From Tritonibacter horizontis (GTDB lineage: Bacteria > Pseudomonadota > Alphaproteobacteria > Rhodobacterales > Rhodobacteraceae): a stretch of 64,000 nt of DNA. Position 1 is the stretch's first letter, and each line of letters begins with the position of its first letter. A program made the position numbers and the translations under genes. Positions 52,329 to 61,804 of this stretch are shown here, piece after piece. The notes under the pieces are model-generated. The model was not told where the DNA came from and ran no database searches. It was given only the letters and a program-made list of their open reading frames with translations. The stretch covers positions 1 to 64,000 of the forward strand of contig NZ_LPUY01000079.1 in the NCBI RefSeq assembly GCF_001518015.1, read 5' to 3'.

Positions 52329-54071
52329 CTAGGCTTCGGCGGCATCTTCCAGACGCAATTGCGCGCTTTGCCGTCCGCCCCAGGTGTTGACCTCAAGCCG
52401 CCCCGCGACGTGAAAGCGCGCGCCGCCATGTTCCAGCAGCCGAGGCCCCAGTGCCGTGTCAAATGCGCCAAAGCTGATGGCGTCAATATTACCGCCCATC
52501 CCGTCGGCGAGGCTGACCTTGAGATGGGATTCGCCGACACGTTTGGCAAAGCGCACTGCCAGGTCCGGAAACCCATACCGCGGGGCAGGGGCGCCCGCCC
52601 CGAAGGGGCCGGCCTGTTCGATCTGTTCGATGAGGTCCACCGTCGCCGCGCCGGGCATCAACATGCCATCGAGCTTCAGATCGGAGGGACCGAGGTCCCC
52701 GGCGCCCTGTTTCTCCAACAGCTCGGACAGGCGTGCCATTGCCGGTTCCAGCTGGTCACGCGCAACCGTGAGACCGGCCGCCATGCGGTGGCCGCCGCCT
52801 TTGAGCAAATACCCGTCCTGGGCCATCCGCTGGATCGCAGCGCCGAGGTCAATGCCCGCAACGGAGCGGCCAGACCCCTTGCCTTCGTCGCCATCCAGCC
52901 CGATGACGACGGCGGGGCGTCCGGTTGCCTCTTTCAGGCGCGAGGCCACGATCCCGACAACGCCAGGATGCCAGCCCTCGCCCGCCGCCCAGACCAAGGG
53001 GGCATCAAAACCGCGTGCCTCTGCCTGTTCCAGGGCTGCGGCGCGAACGGCGTTTTCGATGTCACGCCGGTCGGTGTTGAGCTGATCCAGCCTCTCGGCA
53101 AGGGCGGCGGCCTCGTGCGGGTTCTCGCAGGCCAGCAGGCGGGCGCCCAGATCCGCCTGTCCAATGCGCCCACCAGCATTGATGCGGGGCCCCAGCAAGA
53201 AACCAAGGTGGTAGGTCGAGGGCGCGGAATCCATCCGGGACACATCGGCCAGCGCCACAAGGCCGACGCGCGCGCGTCTTGCCATGACCTTCAGCCCCTG
53301 CCGGACCAGCGCCCGGTTGGCGTCGATCAGCGGCGCCACATCAGCAACCGTTGCGAGCGCGACAAGATCCAGCAAGGCCATAAGGTCCGGCCCCATGCCC
53401 AAGCCTTTTTCGCGGGCCTGACGGCGCACGTCCACCAGCATCAGAAACACCACACCCGCCGCACAGAGATAGCCAAGATCGCCGGTCTCATCCTGTCGGT
53501 TCGGGTTCACAACGGCGACACAGTCGGGCAGCGTTTCTGCACCGAGGTGGTGATCCAGCACCACCACATCTGCGCCCTTGGCAGCTGCGATCGGCGCATG
53601 TGACAGGGTTCCGCAATCGACGCAGACGATCAGGTCGTGATCGCGGGCAAGGGCGGCCATCGCCTGCTCGTTGGGGCCATAGCCTTCGTCGATGCGGTCG
53701 GGAATATAAAGCGTCGCATCCCGGCCCATCTGACGCAGGTACACCAGCAGCAGGGCGGCAGAGGCGCCGCCATCGACGTCGTAGTCGGCAAAGATCGCGA
53801 TCTTCTGCCGCGCCTCGATGGCTTGCAAGAACCGGGCGGCTGCGGCTTCCATATCCTTCAGGCGGCGGGGATCGGGCAGCAGTTCCTTAAGTTGCGGCGA
53901 CAGAAATCCCATCGCTTCATGTGCGGGCACTCCGCGCCGCGCCAGCACCTGACAGACCGCAGCGGGCAGTCCGCTGTCTTGTGCCAGCTGTTCGCTGGCG
54001 CGCGCCTGATCAACACCGGGGCCAATCCAGCGGCGTCCCGTCAAAGAAGTCTCGACACCCAGAAAGCTCAA
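52329..54071 (-). CDS. recJ: Single-stranded-DNA exonuclease RecJ
   Basis: RecJ is a 5'-to-3' single-strand DNA exonuclease used in mismatch repair and recombination. The 580-residue protein has the DHH-family motifs DYDVDG (96-101), VDCG (151-154) and DHH (172-174), and the DHHA1 motif GGGHRMAAG near residue 425. A TTG start at 54071 is used, with no strong ribosome site; later ATGs would cut conserved sequence. It lies between tRNA-Glu and glpX. Confidence 0.95.
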   Translation of the reverse strand: MSFLGVETSLTGRRWIGPGVDQARASEQLAQDSGLPAAVCQVLARRGVPAHEAMGFLSPQLKELLPDPRRLKDMEAAAARFLQAIEARQKIAIFADYDVDGGASAALLLVYLRQMGRDATLYIPDRIDEGYGPNEQAMAALARDHDLIVCVDCGTLSHAPIAAAKGADVVVLDHHLGAETLPDCVAVVNPNRQDETGDLGYLCAAGVVFLMLVDVRRQAREKGLGMGPDLMALLDLVALATVADVAPLIDANRALVRQGLKVMARRARVGLVALADVSRMDSAPSTYHLGFLLGPRINAGGRIGQADLGARLLACENPHEAAALAERLDQLNTDRRDIENAVRAAALEQAEARGFDAPLVWAAGEGWHPGVVGIVASRLKEATGRPAVVIGLDGDEGKGSGRSVAGIDLGAAIQRMAQDGYLLKGGGHRMAAGLTVARDQLEPAMARLSELLEKQGAGDLGPSDLKLDGMLMPGAATVDLIEQIEQAGPFGAGAPAPRYGFPDLAVRFAKRVGESHLKVSLADGMGGNIDAISFGAFDTALGPRLLEHGGARFHVAGRLEVNTWGGRQSAQLRLEDAAEA

Positions 54072-54110
54072 ATTCCACGGCTCCGTTTCACAAACACAAG
54101 ATCATAGGCA

Positions 54111-54138
54111 AAGGCCGGACCCGTCAGGACCCGGCCTC
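54111..54138 (-). terminator. Terminator hairpin after glpX
   Basis: On the minus strand AGGCCGGGTCC and GGGTCCGGCCT can pair around a short loop (54111-54138), followed by TTTG. It lies 59 bases past the glpX stop and before recJ. Confidence 0.6.
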
Positions 54139-54196
54139 TCATTCCAATCAGATACTCAGGTCCGGGCAGCTGGCGCAGGTGCGGCCGCCTGGCGTA

Positions 54197-55180
54197 TTAC
54201 TGATGCGCGCTGAGCGGCGTGCGATAGGTCATCCGCCGCACCGAACCGGTTTTCGAGCGCATCAGCAGCGTCGTGGTCTCGACCCAACCGGGCTGGCGTT
54301 TGATGCTGGGCAGGAGCGAGCCGCCGGTGACGCCGGTCGCGGCAAAGATCACGTCCTGGGTGACCATCTCGTCGCGGGTGTAGATCCGGTCCAGATCGGT
54401 GATGCCGGCCTTGGCTGCGCGGCCTTTCTCGTCGTCGTTGCGGAACAGCAAACGGCCAAAGATCTGCCCGCCCATGCATTTCAGCGCCGCCGCGGCCAGA
54501 ACGCCTTCGGGCGCGCCACCGGAGCCCATGTACATGTCGATACCGGTCAGCTCAGCTTCGGCGCAATGCATCACGCCGGCCACGTCGCCATCGGTGATCA
54601 GCCGGATCGAGGCGCCGGTTTCGCGCACTTCTGCGATCATCGCTTCGTGGCGCGGACGTTCCAGAATGCAGACGGTGATATCGGCAGGGGCGCAGCCCTT
54701 GGCGCGGGCCAGGGCCTCCACCCGTTCGCGCGGGGTCATGTCCAGCGTCACGACACCATCTGCATAGCCCGGACCGATTGCCAGCTTTTCCATATAGGTG
54801 TCCGGCGCGTGCAGCATGGAGCCACGCGGCCCCATGGCGATCACGGTCAGCGCGTTTGGCATGTCCTTGGCGGTCAGCGTGGTGCCTTCGAGCGGGTCGA
54901 GGGCGATGTCAACGCCGGGTCCATTTCCGGTGCCGACTTCTTCGCCGATGAACAGCATGGGCGCCTCGTCCCGTTCGCCTTCACCGATCACCACCACGCC
55001 GGCAATGTCCAGCAGGTTCAGCTGCTCGCGCATGGCGTTGACGGCCGCCTGGTCGGCGGCTTTTTCGTCGCCCCGCCCGATCAGGGGCGCTGAGGCCAGC
55101 GCGGCCTGTTCGGCGACCCGGGCCAGGCCCAGGGACAGCATACGATCATGGAAGGGGGCGTCGGCGGTCGTCGTGGTCAT
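54197..55180 (-). CDS. glpX: Class II fructose-1,6-bisphosphatase GlpX
   Basis: GlpX hydrolyses fructose 1,6-bisphosphate in gluconeogenesis. The 327-residue protein has the metal-binding DPLEGTT (about 92-98), the GEGERDEAPM segment and GSGGAPEGVLAAAALK, all diagnostic of the class II family. It lies between hom and recJ on the same strand, a neighbourhood common in Rhodobacterales. Confidence 0.95.
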   Translation of the reverse strand: MTTTTADAPFHDRMLSLGLARVAEQAALASAPLIGRGDEKAADQAAVNAMREQLNLLDIAGVVVIGEGERDEAPMLFIGEEVGTGNGPGVDIALDPLEGTTLTAKDMPNALTVIAMGPRGSMLHAPDTYMEKLAIGPGYADGVVTLDMTPRERVEALARAKGCAPADITVCILERPRHEAMIAEVRETGASIRLITDGDVAGVMHCAEAELTGIDMYMGSGGAPEGVLAAAALKCMGGQIFGRLLFRNDDEKGRAAKAGITDLDRIYTRDEMVTQDVIFAATGVTGGSLLPSIKRQPGWVETTTLLMRSKTGSVRRMTYRTPLSAHQ

Positions 55181-55337
55181 GCGAAAAATCCTATTTCAAT
55201 CTCTGGCGTTGCCATCTGGCATATCCCGCCCTTGGCCACAGGGGCAAGGGTGGCGGCGCGATGGTGTCGCTAACGGGGTCCGTTTCATGCGCCTTCTGTC
55301 CTGTGTGGAGGCGCGGGATTGGTATAGGCGGGAATTG

Positions 55338-56624
55338 TCACAGTTCTTCGATGCGCAAGGCGACCGGCGCCCCTTCGACGACACCGGTGCCGTCAAGCCC
55401 GTCAAGCGCCTGTTCCAGCATGGAGGAGGTGCATTTGTGGGTCACGATCAGGACCGGCGCGATTGTGGTCGTGTGGTCGTACTGGCGCATCCGGTGGATC
55501 GACACCCCGGCATTGCCCAGAGCGGCCGCGACCTTGGCCATTGCGCCGGGTTTGTCCTGCAGGGACATCCGCACATAGTGCGCGGCGGGCAGGCCGGTCT
55601 GGGCCGATGGGGCCGGTTCCAGGGTTTCGGCAGGCTGGCCAAAGGTCGCGATCCGCAGGCCCCGGGCAATATCCAGCACATCCCCCATCACGGCGCTGGC
55701 TGTGGGGCCTTCGCCCGCGCCGGGACCACGCAGGACAACCTGATCAATGGAGTCGCCTTCGATCACCACCATATTGGTGCCCCCTTCCAGCTGGCCAAGG
55801 GGCGAATCCGCCGGCACCAGGCAGGGCGTCATCCGCTGCTCCAGCCCCCGCGCAGAGCGTTGCGCGACCCCGAGCAATTTGATGCGGTAGCCCATGTCGG
55901 CGGCATGGCGAATGTCTTCGATCGCGATGCGCTGGATGCCTTCCAGCTTAACATCGTCGAATGCAGGCCGGGTGCCAAACGCGATAGAGGCCAGCAGCGC
56001 CAGTTTGTGCCCGGCGTCGATCCCGCCCACATCCAGGGTGGGGTCGGCTTCGAGATAGCCCAGATCGTCTGCTTCCTTGAACACGGTCGCATAGGGCAGG
56101 CCGGAGGTCTCCATCCGCGTCAGGATATAGTTGCAGGTGCCGTTCATCACCCCCATGACGCGGGTGATCTCATTGCCTGCCAGCCCTTCGAGCAGTGACT
56201 TGATGACCGGTATGCCACCGGCGACGGCGGCCTCGAAACGAATGACGGACCCTTTGGATTCCGCCAGTTCAGCCAGCGCCTGTCCGTGAATGGCCAGCAG
56301 CGCCTTGTTGGCGGTGACCACATCCTTGCCCGCTGCAAGCGCGGCCTGGGTGGCGTCTTTGGCAGGCCCCTCATGGCCGCCCATCAGTTCGACAAACACA
56401 TCGACATCGTCGCGGGTCGCCAGCGCAACCGGGTCGGTCTCCCAGGCGTAATCCTTGAGAGATACGCCACGGTCCTTGCTGGCGTCACGGGCGCAGACGG
56501 CGGAAATCACCACCGGGCGGCCCGTCCGCGCCTCCAGCAGGGCGGCATGCCGGCGGATGATTTTGACGACGCCAATGCCGACCGTGCCCAGACCTGCAAT
56601 CCCCAATCGAAGTGGTTCAGTCAT
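55338..56624 (-). CDS. hom: Homoserine dehydrogenase
   Basis: This enzyme reduces aspartate semialdehyde to homoserine in threonine and methionine synthesis. The 428-residue protein has a Rossmann motif GLGTVG (11-16), the substrate motif GGIPVIKSL, NGTCNYILT and EADPTLDVGGIDAGHKL, and a C-terminal ACT domain (about 345-425, VRMSLQDKPGAMAKV) that likely mediates threonine feedback. It is 157 bases upstream of glpX on the same strand. Confidence 0.96.
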   Translation of the reverse strand: MTEPLRLGIAGLGTVGIGVVKIIRRHAALLEARTGRPVVISAVCARDASKDRGVSLKDYAWETDPVALATRDDVDVFVELMGGHEGPAKDATQAALAAGKDVVTANKALLAIHGQALAELAESKGSVIRFEAAVAGGIPVIKSLLEGLAGNEITRVMGVMNGTCNYILTRMETSGLPYATVFKEADDLGYLEADPTLDVGGIDAGHKLALLASIAFGTRPAFDDVKLEGIQRIAIEDIRHAADMGYRIKLLGVAQRSARGLEQRMTPCLVPADSPLGQLEGGTNMVVIEGDSIDQVVLRGPGAGEGPTASAVMGDVLDIARGLRIATFGQPAETLEPAPSAQTGLPAAHYVRMSLQDKPGAMAKVAAALGNAGVSIHRMRQYDHTTTIAPVLIVTHKCTSSMLEQALDGLDGTGVVEGAPVALRIEEL

Positions 56625-56720
56625 GGTGGGAGGTCCTTGTGAAATGAGATCTGTTGATTTGGGGAGGACTTAGCCGTTCAGGCCAGAGGGTGCAACGTTC
56701 CAAAGGGCAAAGGCGGCCGC

Positions 56721-57065
56721 TCAGGGCGTTCGACGGCGCAACGCTTCGGCTCTCTTGCGCAGCTGTGCGGCGCGGCTGTCCAGACTGTCGGACAGGGCGG
56801 CGCCGCCCTGCTGTGGCGACGGGTGGGCGGCAAGGGCGGTCCCAAGCGGCAGCAGGTCGGGATAGGGCTCGCCTGCCAGCTCTGGCGGCAGCCGATCCTC
56901 AAGCTGCGGAATTCGGGTGCAGGCGGTCAGGGCGACAAGTGTTCCAAGGGCCGCGCCACACAGGATACGGGCTGTCGGCAGACCGGTTTGCGACCGTCGC
57001 AGGGGCAAAGGGCGCGATGCGAAAAATTGCCAGACAGGAAGCCGGACATGAAAGGGGCGAGACAT
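56721..57065 (-). CDS. Small probable lipoprotein
   Basis: This protein of up to 114 residues has a hydrophobic stretch ending in the lipobox LTAC (C49). The likely mature form begins CTRIPQLEDRLPPELAG, followed by an arginine/alanine-rich tail. The 30 residues before the signal core are long for a lipoprotein signal, so translation may begin later at an alternative codon. No known domain. It is divergent from a TetR regulator and shares the control region with it. Confidence 0.6.
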   Translation of the reverse strand: MSRPFHVRLPVWQFFASRPLPLRRSQTGLPTARILCGAALGTLVALTACTRIPQLEDRLPPELAGEPYPDLLPLGTALAAHPSPQQGGAALSDSLDSRAAQLRKRAEALRRRTP

Positions 57066-57132
57066 GATGACACTGGTCCTTGTTCTCGCCCTTGATGCAC
57101 AAATGTGTCTGTTGGTACAAGACGTGGCAGGC

Positions 57133-57169
57133 ATCTGAACAGATGGGTTTTATCTGAACATTTGTTCAG
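57133..57169. promoter_or_regulatory. Probable TetR operator
   Basis: A perfect palindrome, ctgaaca (57154-57160) and tgttcag (57163-57169) with a TT centre, lies 15 bases before the TetR start. An extra half-site atctgaaca is found at 57133-57141, 19 bp upstream of the same nonamer at 57152-57160. Autoregulation is likely. Confidence 0.65.
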
Positions 57170-57183
57170 TTATTCATGTCTCC

Positions 57184-57771
57184 ATGGCACGTACGCAAGG
57201 TTCTCATTCCGACATCACTGGCCCCCGCATCCGCGCGGCGGCGCAAGAGCTGTTTGCCCGACATGGCTTTGCGGCCGTATCGATGCGCCAGATTGCATCG
57301 CATGTCGGGTTACAGGCCGGGGCGCTTTATAACTATACCTCGGACAAGCAGAGCCTGCTGGTGGAACTGATGCAGGCGCATATGGAAGATCTGCTGACGG
57401 CCTGGGCCGCAGAGCCGAAGCCGGGCGATGTGATGGGCTGTCTGGAAGCCTTTGTGCGGTTTCACATCCGCTACAATCTGCAGCGCTCCGACGCGGTGTT
57501 TATCGCCTATATGGAGCTGCGCAATCTGACGCCGGACAATTTCCGCCAGATCGAAGCGCACCGGCGCGCCTATGAAGATCAGCTTGAAGGCGTACTGAAA
57601 GACGGTGTCGAGCAAGGTGTGTTCGATGTCCCGGACACCAAAATCGCGGCGCTGGCGGTCATTGCCATGCTGAATGGTGTGCTGACCTGGTATCGCGACA
57701 GCGGTCGGCTGTCGCTGGTCGAGGTGGAAACGATTTATTGGGACATGGTGCGCAAGGCGGTCGGCGTCTGA
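57184..57771 (+). CDS. TetR-family transcriptional regulator
   Basis: This 195-residue regulator has an N-terminal TetR helix-turn-helix (about 10-55, AAQELFARHGFAAVSMRQIASHVGLQAGALYNYTSDKQSL) and a mostly helical C-terminal ligand domain with a conserved YIAYMELRNL helix. The ligand is unknown. It is divergent from the small lipoprotein gene, with a palindrome between them. Confidence 0.9.
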   Translation: MARTQGSHSDITGPRIRAAAQELFARHGFAAVSMRQIASHVGLQAGALYNYTSDKQSLLVELMQAHMEDLLTAWAAEPKPGDVMGCLEAFVRFHIRYNLQRSDAVFIAYMELRNLTPDNFRQIEAHRRAYEDQLEGVLKDGVEQGVFDVPDTKIAALAVIAMLNGVLTWYRDSGRLSLVEVETIYWDMVRKAVGV

Positions 57772-57896
57772 GCCGCAATTTGCGGTAATCCAAAGGAGCG
57801 CTTCCGCGCGCTCTTGATCTGCTGGGAGCCAAATGATGGCCTGCAGATCTGTGGTGCGGCGCGCGGGAGGCTTCAGGGGGCGATCGGGACCTGCGG

Positions 57897-58027
57897 GCGG
57901 GCTTGATACGCCGCTCGCAGGGAAAAGTGGGGGGCGGTTTTGCCGACCAGAGGGCGGGTTTGATACGCCGCTCACAGGGGAAAAGTGGGGACCGGTTTTG
58001 CCGATCAGTGAGCGGGCTTGATAAACG
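57897..58027. repeat. Short tandem repeat (57-58 bp units) after pirin
   Basis: Two near-identical units (57897-57953 and 57954-58011) start gcgggcttgata or gcgggtttgata and contain cgccgctcrcaggg, aaaagtgggg and cggttttgccga. A third partial copy (58012-58027) runs into the 3' end of the pirin gene. There are few differences between units. Confidence 0.8.
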
Positions 58028-58916
58028 TCCCGTTGCGCAGTTCGGCAAAGGCTTTTTGCAGCTCCGCCTGCGTGTTCATCACGATCGGCCCATGCCAGGC
58101 GACGGGTTCCTGGATCGGCGCGCCGGAAATCAGCAGGAACCGGACACCTTCGGGGCCGGCCTGGACCGTGATTTCATCCCCGGTTCCAAAGCGCACCAAG
58201 GTGCGGTCCCCAGACATATCGCGGATGTTCACCTCTTGGCCCGCGACCTCTTTTTCCAGCAGGACCCCTTGCGGCGCGGAAGCATCGGCAAAGGCGGCCT
58301 GGCCCTCGAACACATAGGCAAAGGCACGGCGGTAGGTGTCAATGCGAAAGGTCTTTCGGATCCCGGCCGGCACGGCGATATCGAGATATTGCGGATCGGC
58401 GGCAATGCCGTCGACCGGGCCGCGCTTGCCCCAGAACTCGCCCACGATGACCTTGACGCGGGTGCCGTCGTCATCGGTTACCTCGGGGATCTCCTTGCCC
58501 TGAACATCCTGATAGCGGGGCGCGCACATTTTCTGGCTGCCGGGCAGGTTGCCCCAGAGCTGAAACCCATGCATCTGACCGTTGATATTGCCGGTTGGCA
58601 TTTCCTGGTGAAGGATGCCGGACCCGGCCGTCATCCACTGCACGTCGCCCGCGCCCAGCTGGCCGGTGTTGCCCAGACTGTCGCCATGTTCGACAGAGCC
58701 AGCCAGCACGTAGGTGATGGTCTCGATGCCGCGATGCGGATGCCAGGGAAACCCCTGAGCGTAGAGCTCGGGGTGGTCGTTGCGAAAGTCGTCGAACAGC
58801 AGGAACGGGTCGAGCTCACTTGGGTCCTGAAATCCAAAGGCGCGGTGCAAATGGACCCCTGCGCCTTCCATGGTTGGCTGGGCGGCACGGGTTTCGAGGA
58901 TCGGACGCAGTGACAT
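58005..58916 (-). CDS. Pirin family protein
   Basis: This 303-residue bicupin of the pirin family has the N-terminal metal motif HPHRG (59-63), HxxE in GILHQEMPTG near residue 100, and FQLWGNLP. Pirins bind iron; some act as quercetinases, others as redox-sensitive regulators. The role here is unknown. The start MSLRPILETR is used. The gene ends within a short tandem repeat that supplies its stop region. Confidence 0.9.
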   Translation of the reverse strand: MSLRPILETRAAQPTMEGAGVHLHRAFGFQDPSELDPFLLFDDFRNDHPELYAQGFPWHPHRGIETITYVLAGSVEHGDSLGNTGQLGAGDVQWMTAGSGILHQEMPTGNINGQMHGFQLWGNLPGSQKMCAPRYQDVQGKEIPEVTDDDGTRVKVIVGEFWGKRGPVDGIAADPQYLDIAVPAGIRKTFRIDTYRRAFAYVFEGQAAFADASAPQGVLLEKEVAGQEVNIRDMSGDRTLVRFGTGDEITVQAGPEGVRFLLISGAPIQEPVAWHGPIVMNTQAELQKAFAELRNGTFIKPAH

Positions 58917-59149
58917 TCGGGCTCTCCTGATGAGATGGTGACAGTCCAAAGATAGGGGTTTCGGGCCGAAACGATAGTCTGTGTTCGCTCACGGCCTCTG
59001 TGCATTCCTGCAGAGATGTCTGCGATCGGGGGAGGCGTCCCGGCCCCGGCGATGGCGGAGGGCCGGGCAAGGACATCCGGGCAAAAAGGGGTGTTCGTGA
59101 CGGTGGTTTTTCGCTACCTCTGCCGGACAAGTTCGAGGGAGAGCAATCC

Positions 59150-59641
59150 ATGACCAGCCCAAACGGCGCTGACGAAATTCTGACCATCATCGAGGCTTCA
59201 CCGGCGCGCCGGATGATGGGGGTCGCGATGTTGGTGGGGCTGGGGGGGCTGACGCTGTACCTGGCGATGACGAGCGCACCTGGTTTCATCTGGCAGCTGT
59301 TCTTGCTGGCGGTGTCCGGTGGCGCGATCTGGATCGGGTATCGCATGTGGCAGGCCACCTCGCTGCGGCTGGAGCTCACATCCGAAGCCCTGCGCTGCTC
59401 TGACGGCGAAGTGCTGGTGCGGATCGCGGATCTGGAAGCGCTTGATCGGGGCGCCTTTGCCTTCAAGCCGTCCAACGGGTTCCTGATGCGCAGCACAGTG
59501 GCGGGCCCGCGCCGCTGGTATCCGGGTCTTTGGTGGCGCATGGGGCGGCGGATCGGCGTCGGTGGGGTGACCGCTGGATCGCAGACCAAGACCGCCAGCG
59601 AAATCATGTCCGCCCTGATGCTACAGCGCGACGCCGGCTAA
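59150..59641 (+). CDS. Hypothetical two-TM membrane protein
   Basis: I do not recognise this 163-residue protein. It has two membrane segments (about 25-42 and 48-65) and then a cytoplasmic part with a PH-like pattern (LRLELTSEALRCSDGEVLVRIADLEAL, RWYPGLWWRMGRRIGVGGVT). That region looks like a membrane-linked beta-sandwich domain. The start at 59150 is preceded by GAGGGA. The longer open frame upstream (to 59000) is non-coding in character. Confidence 0.7.
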   Translation: MTSPNGADEILTIIEASPARRMMGVAMLVGLGGLTLYLAMTSAPGFIWQLFLLAVSGGAIWIGYRMWQATSLRLELTSEALRCSDGEVLVRIADLEALDRGAFAFKPSNGFLMRSTVAGPRRWYPGLWWRMGRRIGVGGVTAGSQTKTASEIMSALMLQRDAG

Positions 59642-59846
59642 GGCGGTCCTCCGGGTGGCTTGACGCAGCCAGTGGCGGGTCTTATGCAGCGATGAGGGTC
59701 GCAGACACCCGCCACCCGCTGGCACAACGCCTTGGTGAAGCTCTGCAGGCAGATATGTCTTGGAACATCCTCCACGCCTCTCGCGCGGATGGCAATGCGG
59801 GTCCCATCCTTTCCTTGCGCGGGCATTGCAAGAGGAGTTCGGGGAT

Positions 59847-61244
59847 ATGACTCACCCCGCTGAGAAGACCGAGAATACCTTCACCACAGGACCCATGGGT
59901 CCGATCTATGCCAGAACCGCGCTGCCGATCATCTTTGTGATGGGTATGAATGGCTGCCTAACGGTCGCGGATGCGCTGTTCCTGGGGCATTACGTCGGCC
60001 CCGCCGCCCTGGCGGCCGTCACCCTGATGTTTCCGGCCTATATGCTGATCGTCGCCCTCTCGACGCTGGTGGGCACGGGCATGTCGAGCCGCATCGCGCG
60101 CCACCTTGGGGCCGGGCAACTGGCTCAGGCAGGCGCGGATTTTGCCGGTGCGCATGGCCTGGCGCTTGCTCTCGGGGCTGTGCTGATGGGGCTTTTCGCG
60201 CTGTTTGGCGAGACCGTCACGAGCCTGGCGGCAGGCGGCAATGCGACGCTTGCGGAGATGGGATATACCTACCTTCGCATCACGGTCGGCTGTGCGCCGC
60301 TGCTGTTTGTGCTGACGGTCAATTCGGACGCGTTGCGCAATGAGGGGCGGGCGGGGCTGATGGCCCTGATGAGCCTTGTGGTCTCGCTGGCGAATATCCT
60401 GTTCAACTATGTCCTGATTGCGCAGGCGGGGCTGGGTGTTGCTGGTTCCGCGCTGGGCACCGCGCTGGCACAGGTGCTGGCCCTGTCGCTGATCCTGGGG
60501 TTTCGTTTCCTGGGCGAGCCCCCCCTGAAACCCGCCGCGCTGCTGCAGCACAGTCTCTTGCAGGGGTGGGGGCGACTCCTCGCGCTTGGTGCGCCACAAA
60601 GCCTGGGGTTTGTCGGGTTGGCGCTTAGCTCTGGCGCCACCATGTTCGCCCTGCAATGGGTCGACACCCCGGCCTATGCCCAAACGGTGTCGGCCTATGG
60701 GGTGATCACCCGGGTGATGACATTCGCCTATTTGCCGCTTCTGGGGCTGAGCTTTGCCATGCAGACTATCACCGGGAATGTCTATGGCGCCGGGCAGCCG
60801 CAGCGGGTGCGAAAAAGCCTGCATATCGCGTTAGCGGTATCGCTGGTCTATTGCCTCACTATGCAGCTTGGGATGACGCTTGCTGCCGACCGGATCGGCG
60901 GCTGGTTTGTCACCGATCCGCCTGTGATCGCCGAAGTGGCGCGGATTCTGCCGGTCATCGTGGCGCTGTTCTGTCTGTCCGGACCATTGATGCTGATCGG
61001 AATGCACTTTCAGGCTTTGGGGGACGCGTCCCGCGCAGCACTTCTCGGGCTGGCAAAAACCTATATCTTTGCCATTCCGCTGACCTTTGCGCTGGCGGCG
61101 CATTGGGGCGAAGGCGGGATCTGGTGGGCCGGGCCGATGGCGGAGGGGTTCTTGCTTGTCTTGACCATTGCCGTTCTGTGGCAATGGAGCGCCAGCGGGC
61201 GACGGGTCGGCCGGGTTTCCGCGATGCCGGAGCCGAAGCCATGA
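59847..61244 (+). CDS. MATE-family multidrug/cation exporter
   Basis: This 465-residue protein of the MATE family has twelve predicted membrane segments, with the N-lobe segments LPIIFVMGMNGCLTVADALFLGHYVG and GTGMSSRIARHLGAG. The drive would be a sodium or proton gradient. The substrate is unknown. AGAGGAG lies 10 bases before the chosen ATG. Its last bases overlap the next gene (ATGA). Confidence 0.92.
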   Translation: MTHPAEKTENTFTTGPMGPIYARTALPIIFVMGMNGCLTVADALFLGHYVGPAALAAVTLMFPAYMLIVALSTLVGTGMSSRIARHLGAGQLAQAGADFAGAHGLALALGAVLMGLFALFGETVTSLAAGGNATLAEMGYTYLRITVGCAPLLFVLTVNSDALRNEGRAGLMALMSLVVSLANILFNYVLIAQAGLGVAGSALGTALAQVLALSLILGFRFLGEPPLKPAALLQHSLLQGWGRLLALGAPQSLGFVGLALSSGATMFALQWVDTPAYAQTVSAYGVITRVMTFAYLPLLGLSFAMQTITGNVYGAGQPQRVRKSLHIALAVSLVYCLTMQLGMTLAADRIGGWFVTDPPVIAEVARILPVIVALFCLSGPLMLIGMHFQALGDASRAALLGLAKTYIFAIPLTFALAAHWGEGGIWWAGPMAEGFLLVLTIAVLWQWSASGRRVGRVSAMPEPKP

Positions 61245-61804
61245 GCCCTCCATCGCCGCTGCCCGGTCTGCGCGAGGCAAAAGCGCGGGCGCGTCGCTTG
61301 CGTCAGGATGTGGCGGCGGATGGCGCCTCCCTGTCGCACGGCGCGGCGTTGGAGCGGGTCGCAAAGAGCCTTGGCTTTCGGGATTGGAACGCCTGTTCGG
61401 CTGTTCTGTCGCGGCAGGACAGCGCCGCCACGACACCTGACCCGGCGCGCCCGGTTGGTCCCTTGCCGCTTGCGGTCGGGGATCCGGTGCGCGGACATTA
61501 CCTGAGACAGCCCTTTACCGCGCGGGTGGTGCGGATCGAGACCCTTGCCGCCGACCGCCCGAACTGGGTCCGGCTGGACCTGCAGCTGGACGAAGCGGTG
61601 GATGTTGTCCGCTCGACGCGGTTTTCCAATTTCCGGCGTCGGGTGGTGGGGGTGATCGGCCCAGACGGTATCAGCGCAGAACGGACCTCGGATGGCGCGC
61701 CGCATCTGGTGATCGAGTTGCCTTTGCAGCCAGCTTTGCCCGGCTGCAAGGGGGCTACATCACGGAGTCGTCGATTTCGTCATCGTGGACGGAGCCATCA
61801 CTGA
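61241..61804 (+). CDS. Glyoxalase-related small protein
   Basis: This 187-residue protein resembles the glyoxalase-related domain often seen in Rhodobacterales. A helical N-terminal part (LREAKARARRLRQDVAADG, ALERVAKSLGFRDWNACSA) precedes a beta-rich part with GHYLRQPFTARVVRIE. The role is not known. It overlaps the MATE gene start-to-stop, so the two are made together. The last 50 bases run over the end of the convergent pilin gene, and its arginine-rich C-terminus (SRSRRFRHRGRSHH) is likely a by-product of that overlap. Confidence 0.75.
   Translation: MSPPSPLPGLREAKARARRLRQDVAADGASLSHGAALERVAKSLGFRDWNACSAVLSRQDSAATTPDPARPVGPLPLAVGDPVRGHYLRQPFTARVVRIETLAADRPNWVRLDLQLDEAVDVVRSTRFSNFRRRVVGVIGPDGISAERTSDGAPHLVIELPLQPALPGCKGATSRSRRFRHRGRSHH

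Noticed and set aside
57897-58027. Tandem repeat considered as a CRISPR array
   Set aside because: Units are adjacent without variable spacers, number under three, and no cas gene is present.
57310-58048. Minus-strand frames behind pirin with repeated RQNRxPLFP-like peptides
   Set aside because: They run antisense to the TetR gene and get their repetition from the DNA tandem repeat, not from a protein repeat under selection.
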